Positions 44,037 through 52,919 are shown, counted from the stretch's first letter. The stretch is DNA of 64,000 nucleotides from Bradyrhizobium nivariense (GCF_029846715.1 NZ_JARVWW010000007.1:213118-277117); one strand, 5' to 3'. Numbers and translations: made by a program. The notes: generated by a model from the sequence alone, not told the origin.

Positions 44037-46052
44037 ATGGATTCCAAGATCATGACCGCGCTCGGCGATCGCGTCCTCACGCTCGGGCCGCAGCCGGCGG
44101 CAGACGGTCCCTACACGCACTTCAAGCTGACGCGCGACGCCGACGGCGTTGCCTGGCTGCTGTTCGATCGCGCCGATGCCAGCGCCAACACGCTGACCTC
44201 GGACGTAATGGAGGAGTTCGACGCCGTGCTCGCGGCGATCGAGACCGAGCGTCCTGCCGGCCTCGTGATCCGCTCCGCAAAACCGTCCGGCTTCATTGCC
44301 GGCGCCGACGTCAACGAATTCCGTGGCGCCCGCGATCCCGACATGGTGGAGACGCGGATCCGCGCCGCGCATGCGGTGGTCGACCATCTGGAAGCGCTGA
44401 AGCTGCCGACCGTTGCGGTCATCCACGGCTTCTGCCTCGGTGGCGGGCTCGAGGTCGCGCTCGCCTGCCAATCGCGCATCGCCATCGACGGTGCGCGCTT
44501 TGGCTTCCCGGAGGTGATGCTGGGCCTGCATCCCGGTCTCGGTGGCACCGCGCGTTTCACCGCGTTGGTCAATCCGACCCAGTCGATGGCCTTGATGCTG
44601 ACCGGCAGCACCATCGATGCCCGCCGCGCCAAATCGCTCGGCCTCGTCGACACCGTGACGCAGGAGCGCCACGTCCGCAACGCGGTGAAGGACGTGCTGT
44701 TCGGTCGCTTGAAGCGGGTTAAGCCTGGCCTGCTCACGCGCGCGGCCAATCTCGGACCGGTACGCGGGCTGCTTGCCCGGCGCATGCGCTCGGAAGCCGC
44801 GAAGGCCGCGCCCCGCGAGCTTTATCCGGCGCCTTACGCGCTGATCGATCTCTGGGAGACCCATGGCGGCAGCAAGGCCGCGATGCTCAGGGCAGAGCAG
44901 GCCTCATTCGCCAAGCTGATGGTGACGCCGACCGCGCAGAATTTGATCCGCGTGTTCTTCCTGCGCGAGCAGATGAAGAAGGCGGCAGGCCCCGGCAACA
45001 CGGTCAGGCATGTCCATGTCATCGGCGCGGGCGCCATGGGCGGCGATATCGCGGCCTGGTGTGCCGGGCAGGGGCTGCGCGTCTCGCTCGCCGACATGAA
45101 GGCGGAGCCGATCGCGGGTGCGATCAAGCGCGCCGCCGAGCTCTATGGCAAGATCATCCGAAAACCCACCGATGTCCGCGACGCGCTCGATCGCCTCATC
45201 CCCGACCTGGACGGGGAGGGCGTCCGAAACGCTGATCTCATCATCGAGGCGGTGCCGGAGAAGGTTGAGCTCAAGCAGAAGGTCTATGCCGGGCTCGAGC
45301 CGCGGATGAAGCCAGGCGCGATCCTCGCGACCAACACCTCGAGCATTCCGCTCCAGGATCTGCGCACGACGCTGGCGCGGCCGGAACGCCTCGTCGGCCT
45401 GCATTTCTTCAATCCGGTGTCGCGGCTGCAGCTGGTCGAAATCGTCAGCCACGACGGCAACGACCTTGAGGTGCTGAAGCAAGCGCTTGCGTTCGTCGGC
45501 GCGATCGACCGTCTGCCGCTGTCGGTGAAGAGCTCGCCGGGTTTCCTCGTCAACCGCGCGTTGACGCCCTACATGCTGGAAGCGATGGTGATGCTGGACG
45601 AAAAGACCGACCAGCGCCTGATCGATGCCGCAGCCGAGCAGTTCGGCATGCCGATGGGACCGATCGAGCTGGCCGACCAGGTCGGGCTCGACATTTGTCT
45701 TGATGTCGGCGACATGCTGCGTACCAAGTTCGGCGATCTCCTGCCGCCAACGCCGGCCTGGCTGCGCGAGAAGGTGGTCGCCAAGGGCGAACTCGGCCGC
45801 AAGACCGGCAAGGGCTTCTACACCTGGAAGGACGGCAAGGCGGAGAAGGCGCCGTTGCCCGAGACCGGCCCGCGCGTCACCGAGCAGATGATCGACCGCC
45901 TGGTGCTGCCGATGTCCAACGTCTGCGTCGCCGCTCTGCGCGAGGGTATCGTCGACGACCCCGAGGCGGTCGACGGCGCAATGATCTTCGGCACCGGTTA
46001 TGCACCGTTCCGTGGTGGTCCGTTGAACTATGCGCGCGCGCGGCGTGGATAA
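44037..46052 (+). CDS. fadJ: FadJ-type enoyl-CoA hydratase/3-hydroxyacyl-CoA dehydrogenase, C-terminus lost by frameshift
   Basis: The product as read has 671 residues. The crotonase domain (SGFIAGADVNEF, HGFCLGGGLEVALA with the catalytic Glu region, EVMLGLHPGLGG) is followed from about residue 325 by the 3-hydroxyacyl-CoA dehydrogenase: VIGAGAMGGDIAAWCAGQG for NAD, then GLHFFNPVSRLQLVEIV, and two C-terminal helical domains. After YARARRG the frame ends, but the next frame continues with GVDNVV and the conserved DPGWDNFK end up to 46134. One extra base in the GCGCGCGCGCGG run at 46032-46043 would account for it; correction gives 698 residues. The lost part is about 30 residues. Confidence 0.9.
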   Translation: MDSKIMTALGDRVLTLGPQPAADGPYTHFKLTRDADGVAWLLFDRADASANTLTSDVMEEFDAVLAAIETERPAGLVIRSAKPSGFIAGADVNEFRGARDPDMVETRIRAAHAVVDHLEALKLPTVAVIHGFCLGGGLEVALACQSRIAIDGARFGFPEVMLGLHPGLGGTARFTALVNPTQSMALMLTGSTIDARRAKSLGLVDTVTQERHVRNAVKDVLFGRLKRVKPGLLTRAANLGPVRGLLARRMRSEAAKAAPRELYPAPYALIDLWETHGGSKAAMLRAEQASFAKLMVTPTAQNLIRVFFLREQMKKAAGPGNTVRHVHVIGAGAMGGDIAAWCAGQGLRVSLADMKAEPIAGAIKRAAELYGKIIRKPTDVRDALDRLIPDLDGEGVRNADLIIEAVPEKVELKQKVYAGLEPRMKPGAILATNTSSIPLQDLRTTLARPERLVGLHFFNPVSRLQLVEIVSHDGNDLEVLKQALAFVGAIDRLPLSVKSSPGFLVNRALTPYMLEAMVMLDEKTDQRLIDAAAEQFGMPMGPIELADQVGLDICLDVGDMLRTKFGDLLPPTPAWLREKVVAKGELGRKTGKGFYTWKDGKAEKAPLPETGPRVTEQMIDRLVLPMSNVCVAALREGIVDDPEAVDGAMIFGTGYAPFRGGPLNYARARRG

Positions 46053-46134
46053 TGTCGTATCCACCTTGCGCGCGCTGGCCGGGAGATTCGGCGAGCGCTT
46101 TGCGCCGGATCCGGGCTGGGATAATTTCAAGTGA
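46042..46134 (+). pseudogene. Out-of-frame 3' end of fadJ
   Basis: Thirty codons in the +1 frame encode the normal FadJ C-terminus (VDNVVSTLRALAGRFGERF, then APDPGWDNFK, then stop). They sit directly after the alternating GC run at which the main frame is lost. The sequence is undamaged, so the shift is recent, an error, or reversible. Confidence 0.85.
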
Positions 46135-46156
46135 GCAGATATCGAATGAGAGAGGC

Positions 46157-46567
46157 ATGAACGAACAAGCCAATACCGGGCCGGGCGGCGATCTATGCAT
46201 CCGGACGCTGGCGATGCCCGCCGACACCAATGCGAACGGCGACATCTTCGGCGGCTGGCTGCTCAGCCAGATGGATGTCGGCGGCGGCGTGTTTGCGTCC
46301 AAAGTCGCGAAGTCGCGCACGGTGACCGTCGCGATCGAGGCGATGAATTTTCGCAAAGCCGTCTATGTCGGCGATCTCGTTTCGGTTCACGCCCACCTCG
46401 TCCGCGTCGGGCGCACGTCCATCACCGTGCATCTGGAAGCATGGGCGCTGCGTCGCGGGGAGCAGCTTCCGTTCCTCGTCACCGACGGCAACTTCACCTA
46501 CGTCTCGATCGACGAGCACGGCCGCCCGCAGGCGGTTCGGCCGACCGACACTGCGATCGCGACGTAA
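46157..46567 (+). CDS. Acyl-CoA thioesterase, hotdog fold (YciA-like)
   Basis: The 136-residue product has the YciA-type hotdog domain: LAMPADTNANGDIFGGWLLSQMD, with the catalytic Asp in the NGDIFGGW loop, followed by VAIEAMNFRKAVYVGDLV. It would hydrolyse short to medium acyl-CoA esters. It lies 22 bases after the corrected end of fadJ, and GAGAGG precedes the ATG, so it may belong to the same operon and act as an overflow valve for CoA. Confidence 0.9.
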   Translation: MNEQANTGPGGDLCIRTLAMPADTNANGDIFGGWLLSQMDVGGGVFASKVAKSRTVTVAIEAMNFRKAVYVGDLVSVHAHLVRVGRTSITVHLEAWALRRGEQLPFLVTDGNFTYVSIDEHGRPQAVRPTDTAIAT

Positions 46568-46788
46568 TCGCGCGCGACGCTCTCTCCATCTCGCGAGGAC
46601 GTGCAGCATTGGCCAAACGCGGCGCTTCCAGGTCAGCGCGTCGCGGCTTCGCCAAGAACCAGTCATAAAACGGATGAGGTCCCGGCGTACTCAATTGCCC
46701 GTCGATTCGGGTGGAAACCGGCTGATTTGCTCAAGGAACCTTTGGGCACGGATGCCGTTATTTGCCCGCACTGAGGAATCCACGGACC

Positions 46789-46980
46789 ATGCCGGACAGC
46801 TACATCATCGAAGTCAATTCGCAGACCGCAGGTATCGTCGTTCGTTCTCAAGGAGGCTACTGCTTCTTCGCCTCGTCCGACCGCTTCAACCGTCTCGAGG
46901 GCCAGATCTTCCGCAACGCACGCGAAGCCGAGCGCGCCGCGCGCAAGCTGGTTAACGGTGATGTGGAGGAGGCGGCGTAG
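46789..46980 (+). CDS. Small conserved hypothetical protein
   Basis: The 63-residue soluble product starts MPDSYIIEVNSQTAGIVVRS and ends in a helix rich in Ala, Arg and Glu (REAERAARKL). The first half looks like a short beta-sheet, the second an amphipathic helix. No family name is known to me. The GAGG before the ATG is a little far. It stands alone between the thioesterase and a repeat fragment. Confidence 0.65.
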   Translation: MPDSYIIEVNSQTAGIVVRSQGGYCFFASSDRFNRLEGQIFRNAREAERAARKLVNGDVEEAA

Positions 46981-46983
46981 TAG

Positions 46984-47023
46984 TCCGGGTCCGCGCCTTT
47001 CGGCGCGTCCCGGAATGACGTCG
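46984..47023. repeat. Fragment of the GTCATTCCGGG palindrome family
   Basis: GTCCGGGTCCGCGCC-TTTC-GGCGCG is followed by TCCCGGAATGAC, which matches one outer arm of the element at 39564-39644. A short hairpin (CGCGCC/GGCGCG) is retained. It lies between convergent genes. Confidence 0.6.
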
Positions 47024-47027
47024 TTGT

Positions 47028-47492
47028 TCACAACTTCGTCGCTGCCCGCGACAACAGCTTCCAGTCGTCACCCTGCTTCTGCCAGTTCATCAGGATGTGA
47101 AGGTTGGTCGGCACTTTCTTCCCATCGGCCGCCATCTCCTGTTCCGCCACCCAGTGGAAGCGCACGATCGCGGCGGGGCCGACGACCTTGATGGTCGGGT
47201 CCTTGTATTCGACCGACAGGAATTTTGACTTGCCGTCGGTGGCGTTGGTGACGAAGGTCGCCTTGTCCTCGACCTTGCCGTTGGAATGGCTGTAACTCAC
47301 CTCGTCGGCGCAGAGCGCGCCGAGCGCCTTGGGATCGGCCGCGATCTGGGCGAGGCGGAAGGCCTCGACCTTCTTCGCCACGGCTTCCTCGTCCGCCGAG
47401 GCCGCCAGCGCCGGTGTGAGAGCGAGCGCGGAGACGGCAAGAGCTGAGACAGCAAGAGTCGAGAGAGCCAGATCGCGTCGGTTGATCGTCAT
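47028..47492 (-). CDS. Exported SnoaL/DUF4440-like protein
   Basis: The 154-residue product has a signal peptide (cleavage near ALAA-S) and a single NTF2-fold domain of the DUF4440 type (VEAFRLAQIAADPKALGALCADEVSYSHSNG, then FHWVAEQEM and LHILMNWQKQGDDWKLLSRAA). The sequence starts TINRRDLALSTL, a twin-arginine-like pattern, so Tat export is possible. A textbook Shine-Dalgarno, AAGGAGG, precedes the ATG. Function unknown. It diverges from the HAD phosphatase gene. Confidence 0.88.
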   Translation of the reverse strand: MTINRRDLALSTLAVSALAVSALALTPALAASADEEAVAKKVEAFRLAQIAADPKALGALCADEVSYSHSNGKVEDKATFVTNATDGKSKFLSVEYKDPTIKVVGPAAIVRFHWVAEQEMAADGKKVPTNLHILMNWQKQGDDWKLLSRAATKL

Positions 47493-47669
47493 CGTTTCCT
47501 CCTTTTTGATCTTGCATGGAGTGTTGCAGCCGCCCGCGACTTTGTCGAGTGTCGCGTTGCCGTCATGTGCATGCGCATTGCGTGATTGGTGCGGTATTGA
47601 TACGTGTTTCGCATCGATGTGACGCGCACTCTGGAAAGTACGGAAATGATCGAAGCCAATGGAGGAGCG

Positions 47670-48332
47670 ATGGGCCGGGCGCTGCTGTTCGACATCGACG
47701 GCACGTTGGCCGATACGGATTTTCTTCATCGCGAGGCATTCCATCGCGTCTTCGGCCCGCGCGGCCATGTCGTGGACGACGAGCGCTTCAAGCGCGAGCT
47801 CCAGGGCTTCTCCAATGTGTCGATCGGGGAGCGGTTTCTGCCGGACGAATCGCCGGAACGGCGCGTCGCGATCCTCGGCGAGAAGGAGGCGATTTTTCGT
47901 GACCTGGTGGCCGGACAGATCGTGCCGCTGCCGGGCCTGATGGCGCTGCTCGACCGTGCAGATAGCGCCGGCATTCCCATGGTGGCCGTGACCAACGCGC
48001 CGCGTCTCAACGCCGAGCTGCTGCTGTCCGGCCTCGGCATCACCGAGCGGTTCAAGGCGATCGTGATCGGCGACGAGCTGCCGCACGGCAAGCCGCATCC
48101 GCTGCCCTATCAGGAAGGGCTGCGCTTCGCCGGCGCCAGCGCGGCCGCCTCGATCGCGTTCGAGGATTCCCGCTCCGGCGTGCAATCGGCCGCGGCCGCC
48201 GGCATTCCGACCATCGGGATGCGCACCACGCTCGCCCACGCCGACCTTGTTGCCGCCGGCGCGGTTGCTTCTGCCAGCGCTTACGATGATCCGACGCTGG
48301 TGGCGCGCCTTGCCGTCGCGATGGCGTGGTGA
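47670..48332 (+). CDS. HAD family phosphatase
   Basis: The 220-residue product is a haloacid dehalogenase superfamily hydrolase of the phosphoglycolate/beta-phosphoglucomutase branch. Motif I is DIDGTLADTD, motif II the VTNAPR Thr, motif III the Lys in HGKPHPLPY, and motif IV FEDSRSGV. GGAGGAG before the ATG at 47670 decides the start over an in-frame ATG at 47646. The substrate is not evident. It lies just before the glycerol regulator, and a glycerol-related phosphate is a possibility only. Confidence 0.92.
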   Translation: MGRALLFDIDGTLADTDFLHREAFHRVFGPRGHVVDDERFKRELQGFSNVSIGERFLPDESPERRVAILGEKEAIFRDLVAGQIVPLPGLMALLDRADSAGIPMVAVTNAPRLNAELLLSGLGITERFKAIVIGDELPHGKPHPLPYQEGLRFAGASAAASIAFEDSRSGVQSAAAAGIPTIGMRTTLAHADLVAAGAVASASAYDDPTLVARLAVAMAW

Positions 48333-48423
48333 GGACCTTCGTCCGTTAACCGTGATCGGCGCGCGCATTGACCGGGCGCGCGAACCGCCGCACCATGCGT
48401 CTTCCAGATTTGAGGCCATCGCC

Positions 48424-49266
48424 GTGACCGGACTGACCCATCGCCAAGCCGAAATCCTCAACATCGCGCGGGCCTCGGGCCGCGTCATGGTCGAGGAGCT
48501 GGCGCGCCGGTTCGAGGTCTCGGCGCAGACCATCCGCAAGGATCTCAACGATCTCTGCGAGCGCCGCTCACTGACCCGCATCCATGGCGGCGCTATCATC
48601 GCCTCCGGCGTCGAAAACCTCGCTTATGAGGCGCGGCGCTTCGTCGCCGCCGACGAGAAGAAGGCGATTGGAGCTGCGGCCGCATCGCTGATCCCGAACG
48701 GTTGTTCGCTCTTCATCAACATCGGCACCACGACCGAGGAGGTGGCGAGTGCGCTGACCTCGCACGAGGACCTGCTCGTCATCACCAACAATCTCAACGT
48801 CGCCATGCTGCTCTACCGCCACCCCCGGATCGAGGTGGTGGTCGCCGGCGGCACGGTACGGCGCGCCGATGGTGCGGTGGTTGGCTCGACCGCGACGCAG
48901 CTGATCGGCCAGTTCAAGGTCGACTACGCCATCATCGGGGCGTCCGCGATCGACGAGGAGGGCGCGCTGCTCGATTTCGACTATCGCGAGGTGCAGGTGG
49001 CGCAGGCCATCATTGCCAACGCCCGCAGCGTCATGCTGGTCGCCGATTCCACCAAGCTTCGGCGCAGCGCCCCGGTGCGCATCGCCCATATCAGCCAGAT
49101 CCAGACCTTCGTGACCGACCAGGAACTGCCCGAGCGCCTCGCCACGATCTGCCACAGCAAGGGCATCGAGGTGATGGCGGCGATGCCGAAGGGGGCGGAC
49201 GTTGATGATGCTCAAGCCGAGGCACAAGAAGCGCCCGAGGCCGCGCCGGTGGTGCGGCTGAGATAG
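48424..49266 (+). CDS. glpR: DeoR-family regulator, GlpR type
   Basis: The 280-residue product has the DeoR N-terminal winged helix (ILNIARASGRVMVEELARRFEVSAQTIRKDL) and the DeoRC sensor domain (FINIGTTTEEVASAL, DFDYREVQVAQAII, VADSTKL). It would bind glycerol-3-phosphate and repress the glycerol genes downstream. The GTG at 48424 is chosen as the closest start before the domain. Between it and glpD lies a VapBC-like pair on the opposite strand, an unusual interruption. Confidence 0.88.
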   Translation: MTGLTHRQAEILNIARASGRVMVEELARRFEVSAQTIRKDLNDLCERRSLTRIHGGAIIASGVENLAYEARRFVAADEKKAIGAAAASLIPNGCSLFINIGTTTEEVASALTSHEDLLVITNNLNVAMLLYRHPRIEVVVAGGTVRRADGAVVGSTATQLIGQFKVDYAIIGASAIDEEGALLDFDYREVQVAQAIIANARSVMLVADSTKLRRSAPVRIAHISQIQTFVTDQELPERLATICHSKGIEVMAAMPKGADVDDAQAEAQEAPEAAPVVRLR

Positions 49267-49270
49267 AATT

Positions 49271-49696
49271 TTATGCTTCGTCCCACGGATCAAGTGTGGG
49301 GACGTCGAATGCCGCGAAATCCTTCACATTGCGCGTGACGAGCGTGAGGTTGTTGGTGAGCGCGGTCGCAGCGAAGAAACCAGCCATCACGGACAGTGCG
49401 ACGCCCCTGCGGCGGCGCTGTTCCATCAGGTCGCCCCAGCGCTCGGCCACCGCGTGGTCGATCGGAAGGACGCGGTCGGCGAACCGCGATGGCAGATCAT
49501 GGGCGAGCCAGGCGGTCAGTGCTGCGCGCCGACGGCCGTCATCCAGCAACGCGATGCCGCGGCGAAGCTCGGCGATCGAGGCAACGCTGATGATCGCACG
49601 ATCCTCGTCGATCGTATCAAGCCACGCCAAAACCTTCGGGGAGGGCGCCGGCCGCTGAACCTCCGACAGCACGTTGGTGTCGAGGAGCAAATTCAC
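49271..49696 (-). CDS. VapC/FitB-type PIN-domain toxin
   Basis: The 141-residue product is a PIN-domain ribonuclease. Acidic residues lie in LLLDTNVLSE, ASIAELRRGI, DLMEQ and TRNVKDF, matching the four metal ligands. Such toxins cut tRNA or rRNA. Its ATG overlaps the antitoxin stop codon in an ATGA. It ends 4 bases from the end of the GlpR gene, tail to tail. Confidence 0.92.
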   Translation of the reverse strand: MNLLLDTNVLSEVQRPAPSPKVLAWLDTIDEDRAIISVASIAELRRGIALLDDGRRRAALTAWLAHDLPSRFADRVLPIDHAVAERWGDLMEQRRRRGVALSVMAGFFAATALTNNLTLVTRNVKDFAAFDVPTLDPWDEA

Positions 49697-49977
49697 GGCA
49701 TCTCGTCGCGTGGTTCATCCTGCACGCGTTCAAGCTGGAGGCCGGCGTCGCGCAGCGGCGAAGCCAGCAAGAATTCGGCGAGCGTGCCTTTGCGCGCGGT
49801 CTTTCGCGCCCATTCGTCGGCGGAGACGATCACGGCATTGGGCTTGCCGTGACGGGTGATGATCTGAGGCCCGGTTTGGGCGCGGTCGACGACCTCGGAC
49901 AGCCGTGCCTTTGCATTGGCAAGCGTCCATGTGTCGTCAGATCGAGAGGTATCGGGAGCAGTGCTGCGTTCGGTCAT
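49693..49977 (-). CDS. Phd/YefM-type antitoxin
   Basis: The 94-residue product has the Phd/YefM pattern WTLANAKARLSEVVDRAQ, QIITRHGKPNAVIVSADEW, followed by a C-terminal segment for the toxin. The start at 49977 removes a hydrophobic stretch that would not fit the family. AT-rich DNA upstream (about 49981-50020) probably carries the autoregulated promoter. Pairing a Phd-type antitoxin with a PIN toxin is common. Confidence 0.9.
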   Translation of the reverse strand: MTERSTAPDTSRSDDTWTLANAKARLSEVVDRAQTGPQIITRHGKPNAVIVSADEWARKTARKGTLAEFLLASPLRDAGLQLERVQDEPRDEMP

Positions 49978-50138
49978 ATCATCAAGAACCACATTGACTA
50001 TTATGACTATAATTGGCGGCCCCATGACCGTTCAAGAGCGATGTGCCCTCGAATTGCCGTCCAAGCCGCCTACTTCCGCCTTGTATTGCCCAAGGAAAAA
50101 GTTCCGGTTTCGCTTGTGATCGCCTCTCTTTCATCTTG

Positions 50139-50175
50139 CTTTCGTTTTTCAGTGTGATCTAATCAAAAACGAAAG
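50139..50175. promoter_or_regulatory. Candidate GlpR operator upstream of glpD
   Basis: CTTTCGTTTTT (50139-50149) and AAAAACGAAAG (50165-50175) are perfect 11-base inverted copies, 15 bases apart, about 34 bases before glpD. TTTCG-type half-sites recur upstream as well (TTTCGCTT near 50108). DeoR/GlpR proteins often recognise TTTCG-containing repeats. Confidence 0.65.
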
Positions 50176-50208
50176 TAACCGCTCGATTGAACGGGCGGTC
50201 GCCGGGGG

Positions 50209-51771
50209 ATGCGTCTGTTGGAGCGTATTTTCGACCTCGCCATCATTGGAGGCGGTGTTAACGGCTGCGGCATCGCGCGCGACGCGGTGGGCCGCGGCAA
50301 CACGGTTTTCCTGTGCGAAATGAACGATCTGGCGAGCGGGACGTCGTCCTGGTCGACCAAGCTGGTGCATGGCGGCCTGCGCTATCTCGAATATTACGAG
50401 TTTCGGCTGGTCCGCGAGGCGCTGATCGAGCGCGAGATCCTCTGGGGCATTGCGCCCCACATCATTCGCCCCCTGCGTTTCGTTTTGCCGCACCATGCGG
50501 GCCTGCGGCCAGCCTGGCTGCTGCGCCTCGGCCTCTTCCTCTATGACCACATCGGCGGTCGTCATCTGCTGCCGGCGACCCGTTCGGTCGATCTCAGGCG
50601 CGACGAGGTCGGTCGTCCGCTGATCCCGAACCGCTATACCCGTGCGTTCGAATATTCCGACTGCTTCGTCGATGACGCCCGTCTCGTCGTGCTCAACGCG
50701 CGCGACGCCGCCGACAAGGGCGCCGAGATCCGGACCCGCACCCGCGCCACCGAGATCCGGCAGTCCGACGGCATCTGGACCGTCAGCATGATCGACACGC
50801 TGACCGGCGCGCGCTCGTCGATCCAGGCTCGCGCGCTCGTCAATGCCGGCGGTCCCTGGGTCGAGGACGTGCTCGGCCGCGGCGCCGGCGTCAATGCCAA
50901 GGCCAAGGCCAAGGCCAAGGTGCGCCTGGTGCAGGGCTCGCACATCGTGGTCAAGAAACTCTACGACCACGACCGCGCCTACATGTTCCAGAACGCCGAC
51001 GGCCGCATTATCTTCGTGATCCCGTACCAGGACGATTTCACGCTGATCGGCACCACCGACCGCGACTATGACGGCGATCCCGCCAAGGTGAAGGCGACGG
51101 CCGAGGAGATCCAGTATCTCTGCACGGCGGCAAGCGAATATCTGGCGAAGCCGGTGACGCCGGAGAACGTGGTCTGGACCTATTCCGGCGTGCGCCCGCT
51201 CTATGACGACGGCGCAAGCGAAGCCAAGGCCGCGACGCGCGACTATGTGTTCGAGCTCGACATGCCCGGCGGCGTGCCGCTGCTGTCGATCTATGGCGGC
51301 AAGATCACGACCTACCGCCGTCTCGCCGAGGAGGCGCTGGAGCGGCTCGCACCCTATCTTCGCAGTGCGAAAGCGCGCGAGGGCTGGACCGGCAAATGGC
51401 CGCTGCCCGGCGGCGACATGGGCGTTTCCGATGTCGACGGCCTGATCGCCGAGCTTCAGCGCGGCTATCCCTTCCTCAGCCACGAGCATGCGCGGCGCCT
51501 CGCGCGCGCCTATGGCACGAAGGCGATCAAGCTGCTCGGGGATGCGAAATCGGCCGCCGATCTCGGCCAGGCCTTCGGTGCGACGCTGAGCGAGCGCGAG
51601 GTCCGCTATCTCATGGCCAACGAATGGGCCGTCACTGCCGAGGACATCGTCTGGCGCCGTTCCAAGCTCGGCCTGCGACTAAGTGCCGACGAGATCGCAG
51701 CGCTTGACGACTGGATCAGGACCCATGCCGTGCAGCAAAGTCCCCTGCTGGAAGCGGGAGGACGCTCATGA
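50209..51771 (+). CDS. glpD: Glycerol-3-phosphate dehydrogenase
   Basis: The 520-residue product oxidises glycerol-3-phosphate to dihydroxyacetone phosphate, passing electrons to quinone at the membrane. The FAD motif is DLAIIGGGVNGCGIARDAVGRG; GTSSWSTKLVHGGLRYLEYYEFRLVREAL and GGKITTYRRLAEEAL are characteristic. It carries an in-frame (GCCAAG)4 run at 50896-50919 coding AKAKAKAK. The ATG at 50209 is the first good start; a TTG at 50218 is a close alternative. Its stop overlaps the glpS start by 4 bases (ATGA). Confidence 0.96.
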   Translation: MRLLERIFDLAIIGGGVNGCGIARDAVGRGNTVFLCEMNDLASGTSSWSTKLVHGGLRYLEYYEFRLVREALIEREILWGIAPHIIRPLRFVLPHHAGLRPAWLLRLGLFLYDHIGGRHLLPATRSVDLRRDEVGRPLIPNRYTRAFEYSDCFVDDARLVVLNARDAADKGAEIRTRTRATEIRQSDGIWTVSMIDTLTGARSSIQARALVNAGGPWVEDVLGRGAGVNAKAKAKAKVRLVQGSHIVVKKLYDHDRAYMFQNADGRIIFVIPYQDDFTLIGTTDRDYDGDPAKVKATAEEIQYLCTAASEYLAKPVTPENVVWTYSGVRPLYDDGASEAKAATRDYVFELDMPGGVPLLSIYGGKITTYRRLAEEALERLAPYLRSAKAREGWTGKWPLPGGDMGVSDVDGLIAELQRGYPFLSHEHARRLARAYGTKAIKLLGDAKSAADLGQAFGATLSEREVRYLMANEWAVTAEDIVWRRSKLGLRLSADEIAALDDWIRTHAVQQSPLLEAGGRS

Positions 51772-52907
51772 CGGTGACACTCGATCACGTGACCCGGACT
51801 GTCGACGGGGTCCCGCACATCCGCGACGTCTCCCTGACGCTCGAGAGCGGCACGCTCAACGTGCTGCTCGGACCGACGCTGTCGGGCAAGACCTCGATCA
51901 TGCGACTGCTCGCGGGCTTGGACAAGCCGACATCGGGCAAGCTGCTGGTCAATGGCAAGGACGTCACTGGTGTCGACGTCCGCCAGCGCTCGGTCGCCAT
52001 GGTCTACCAGCAGTTCATCAATTACCCTTCGCTGTCGGTCTACGAGAACATCGCTTCGCCATTGCGCGTGCAGGGCAAGCCGCGCGCCGAGATCGAGGCG
52101 CGCGTCGCGGAAGCCGCCCGGCTGCTCAGGCTCGAGCCGTTCCTGAAGCGCACACCGCTCCAGCTCTCCGGCGGCCAGCAGCAGCGAACTGCGATGGCGC
52201 GCGCATTGGTGAAGGGCGCCGATCTCGTGCTGCTCGACGAGCCGCTCGCCAATCTCGACTACAAGCTGCGCGAGGAGCTGCGCACCGAGCTGCCGCGTAT
52301 CTTCGAGGCGTCCGGCGCGATCTTTGTTTATGCCACCACCGAGCCGACCGAGGCGCTGCTGCTCGGCGGCAACACGGTGTGCATGTGGCAGGGGAAGGCG
52401 CTTCAGATCGGCGAGACGCCCAACGTCTACCGTCATCCGCAGACCTTGCGGGTCGCGCAGGTGTTTTCCGATCCGCCGCTCAATCTCGTCGGCATCGAGA
52501 AGAAGAACGGCTCTGTGCAATATGCCGGCGGCGCGGCGTCGCCAGCCTCCGGTCTGTATTCGTCGCTGCCCGACGGCGCCTACCGGGTCGGCTTTCGCGC
52601 GCACCAGCTCGCTCTCGCCAACGGCCAGGCCGATCGCCATGCCTTCCACGCCACGGTGACGGTGACCGAGATCACCGGTTCGGAGAGTTTCGTGCATCTG
52701 ACCCGCGACGGATCGAACTGGGTTGCGGTGCTGCACGGCGTGCACGAGTTCGAGCCCGGCCAGACCATCGACGCCGTGCTCGATCCCACCGATGTTTTTG
52801 TCTTCGATGCGGCCGACCGTCTGGTCGCCGCACCTGCCACAGCGTTTTCAAGCGAAGTGCCTGGCGGTTCGCGTGAAGAAAACGCGTCAAAAAATAAAAG
52901 CTCTTGA
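51768..52907 (+). CDS. glpS: Glycerol ABC transporter ATPase GlpS, H-loop His missing
   Basis: The 379-residue product is one of two ATPases of the rhizobial glycerol importer. Walker A is GPTLSGKT (35-42), the signature LSGGQ is intact (133-137), and Walker B is VLLLDEP (about 153-159). The switch region reads FVYATTEPTEAL (188-198), where other family members have VTHDQ, so the His is replaced by Thr191. A TOBE-like C-terminal domain follows. The 3' end is A-rich and lower in GC. It pairs with GlpT, which has the opposite defect. Confidence 0.94.
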   Translation: MTVTLDHVTRTVDGVPHIRDVSLTLESGTLNVLLGPTLSGKTSIMRLLAGLDKPTSGKLLVNGKDVTGVDVRQRSVAMVYQQFINYPSLSVYENIASPLRVQGKPRAEIEARVAEAARLLRLEPFLKRTPLQLSGGQQQRTAMARALVKGADLVLLDEPLANLDYKLREELRTELPRIFEASGAIFVYATTEPTEALLLGGNTVCMWQGKALQIGETPNVYRHPQTLRVAQVFSDPPLNLVGIEKKNGSVQYAGGAASPASGLYSSLPDGAYRVGFRAHQLALANGQADRHAFHATVTVTEITGSESFVHLTRDGSNWVAVLHGVHEFEPGQTIDAVLDPTDVFVFDAADRLVAAPATAFSSEVPGGSREENASKNKSS

Positions 52908-52919
52908 GGGAGATGCGAC

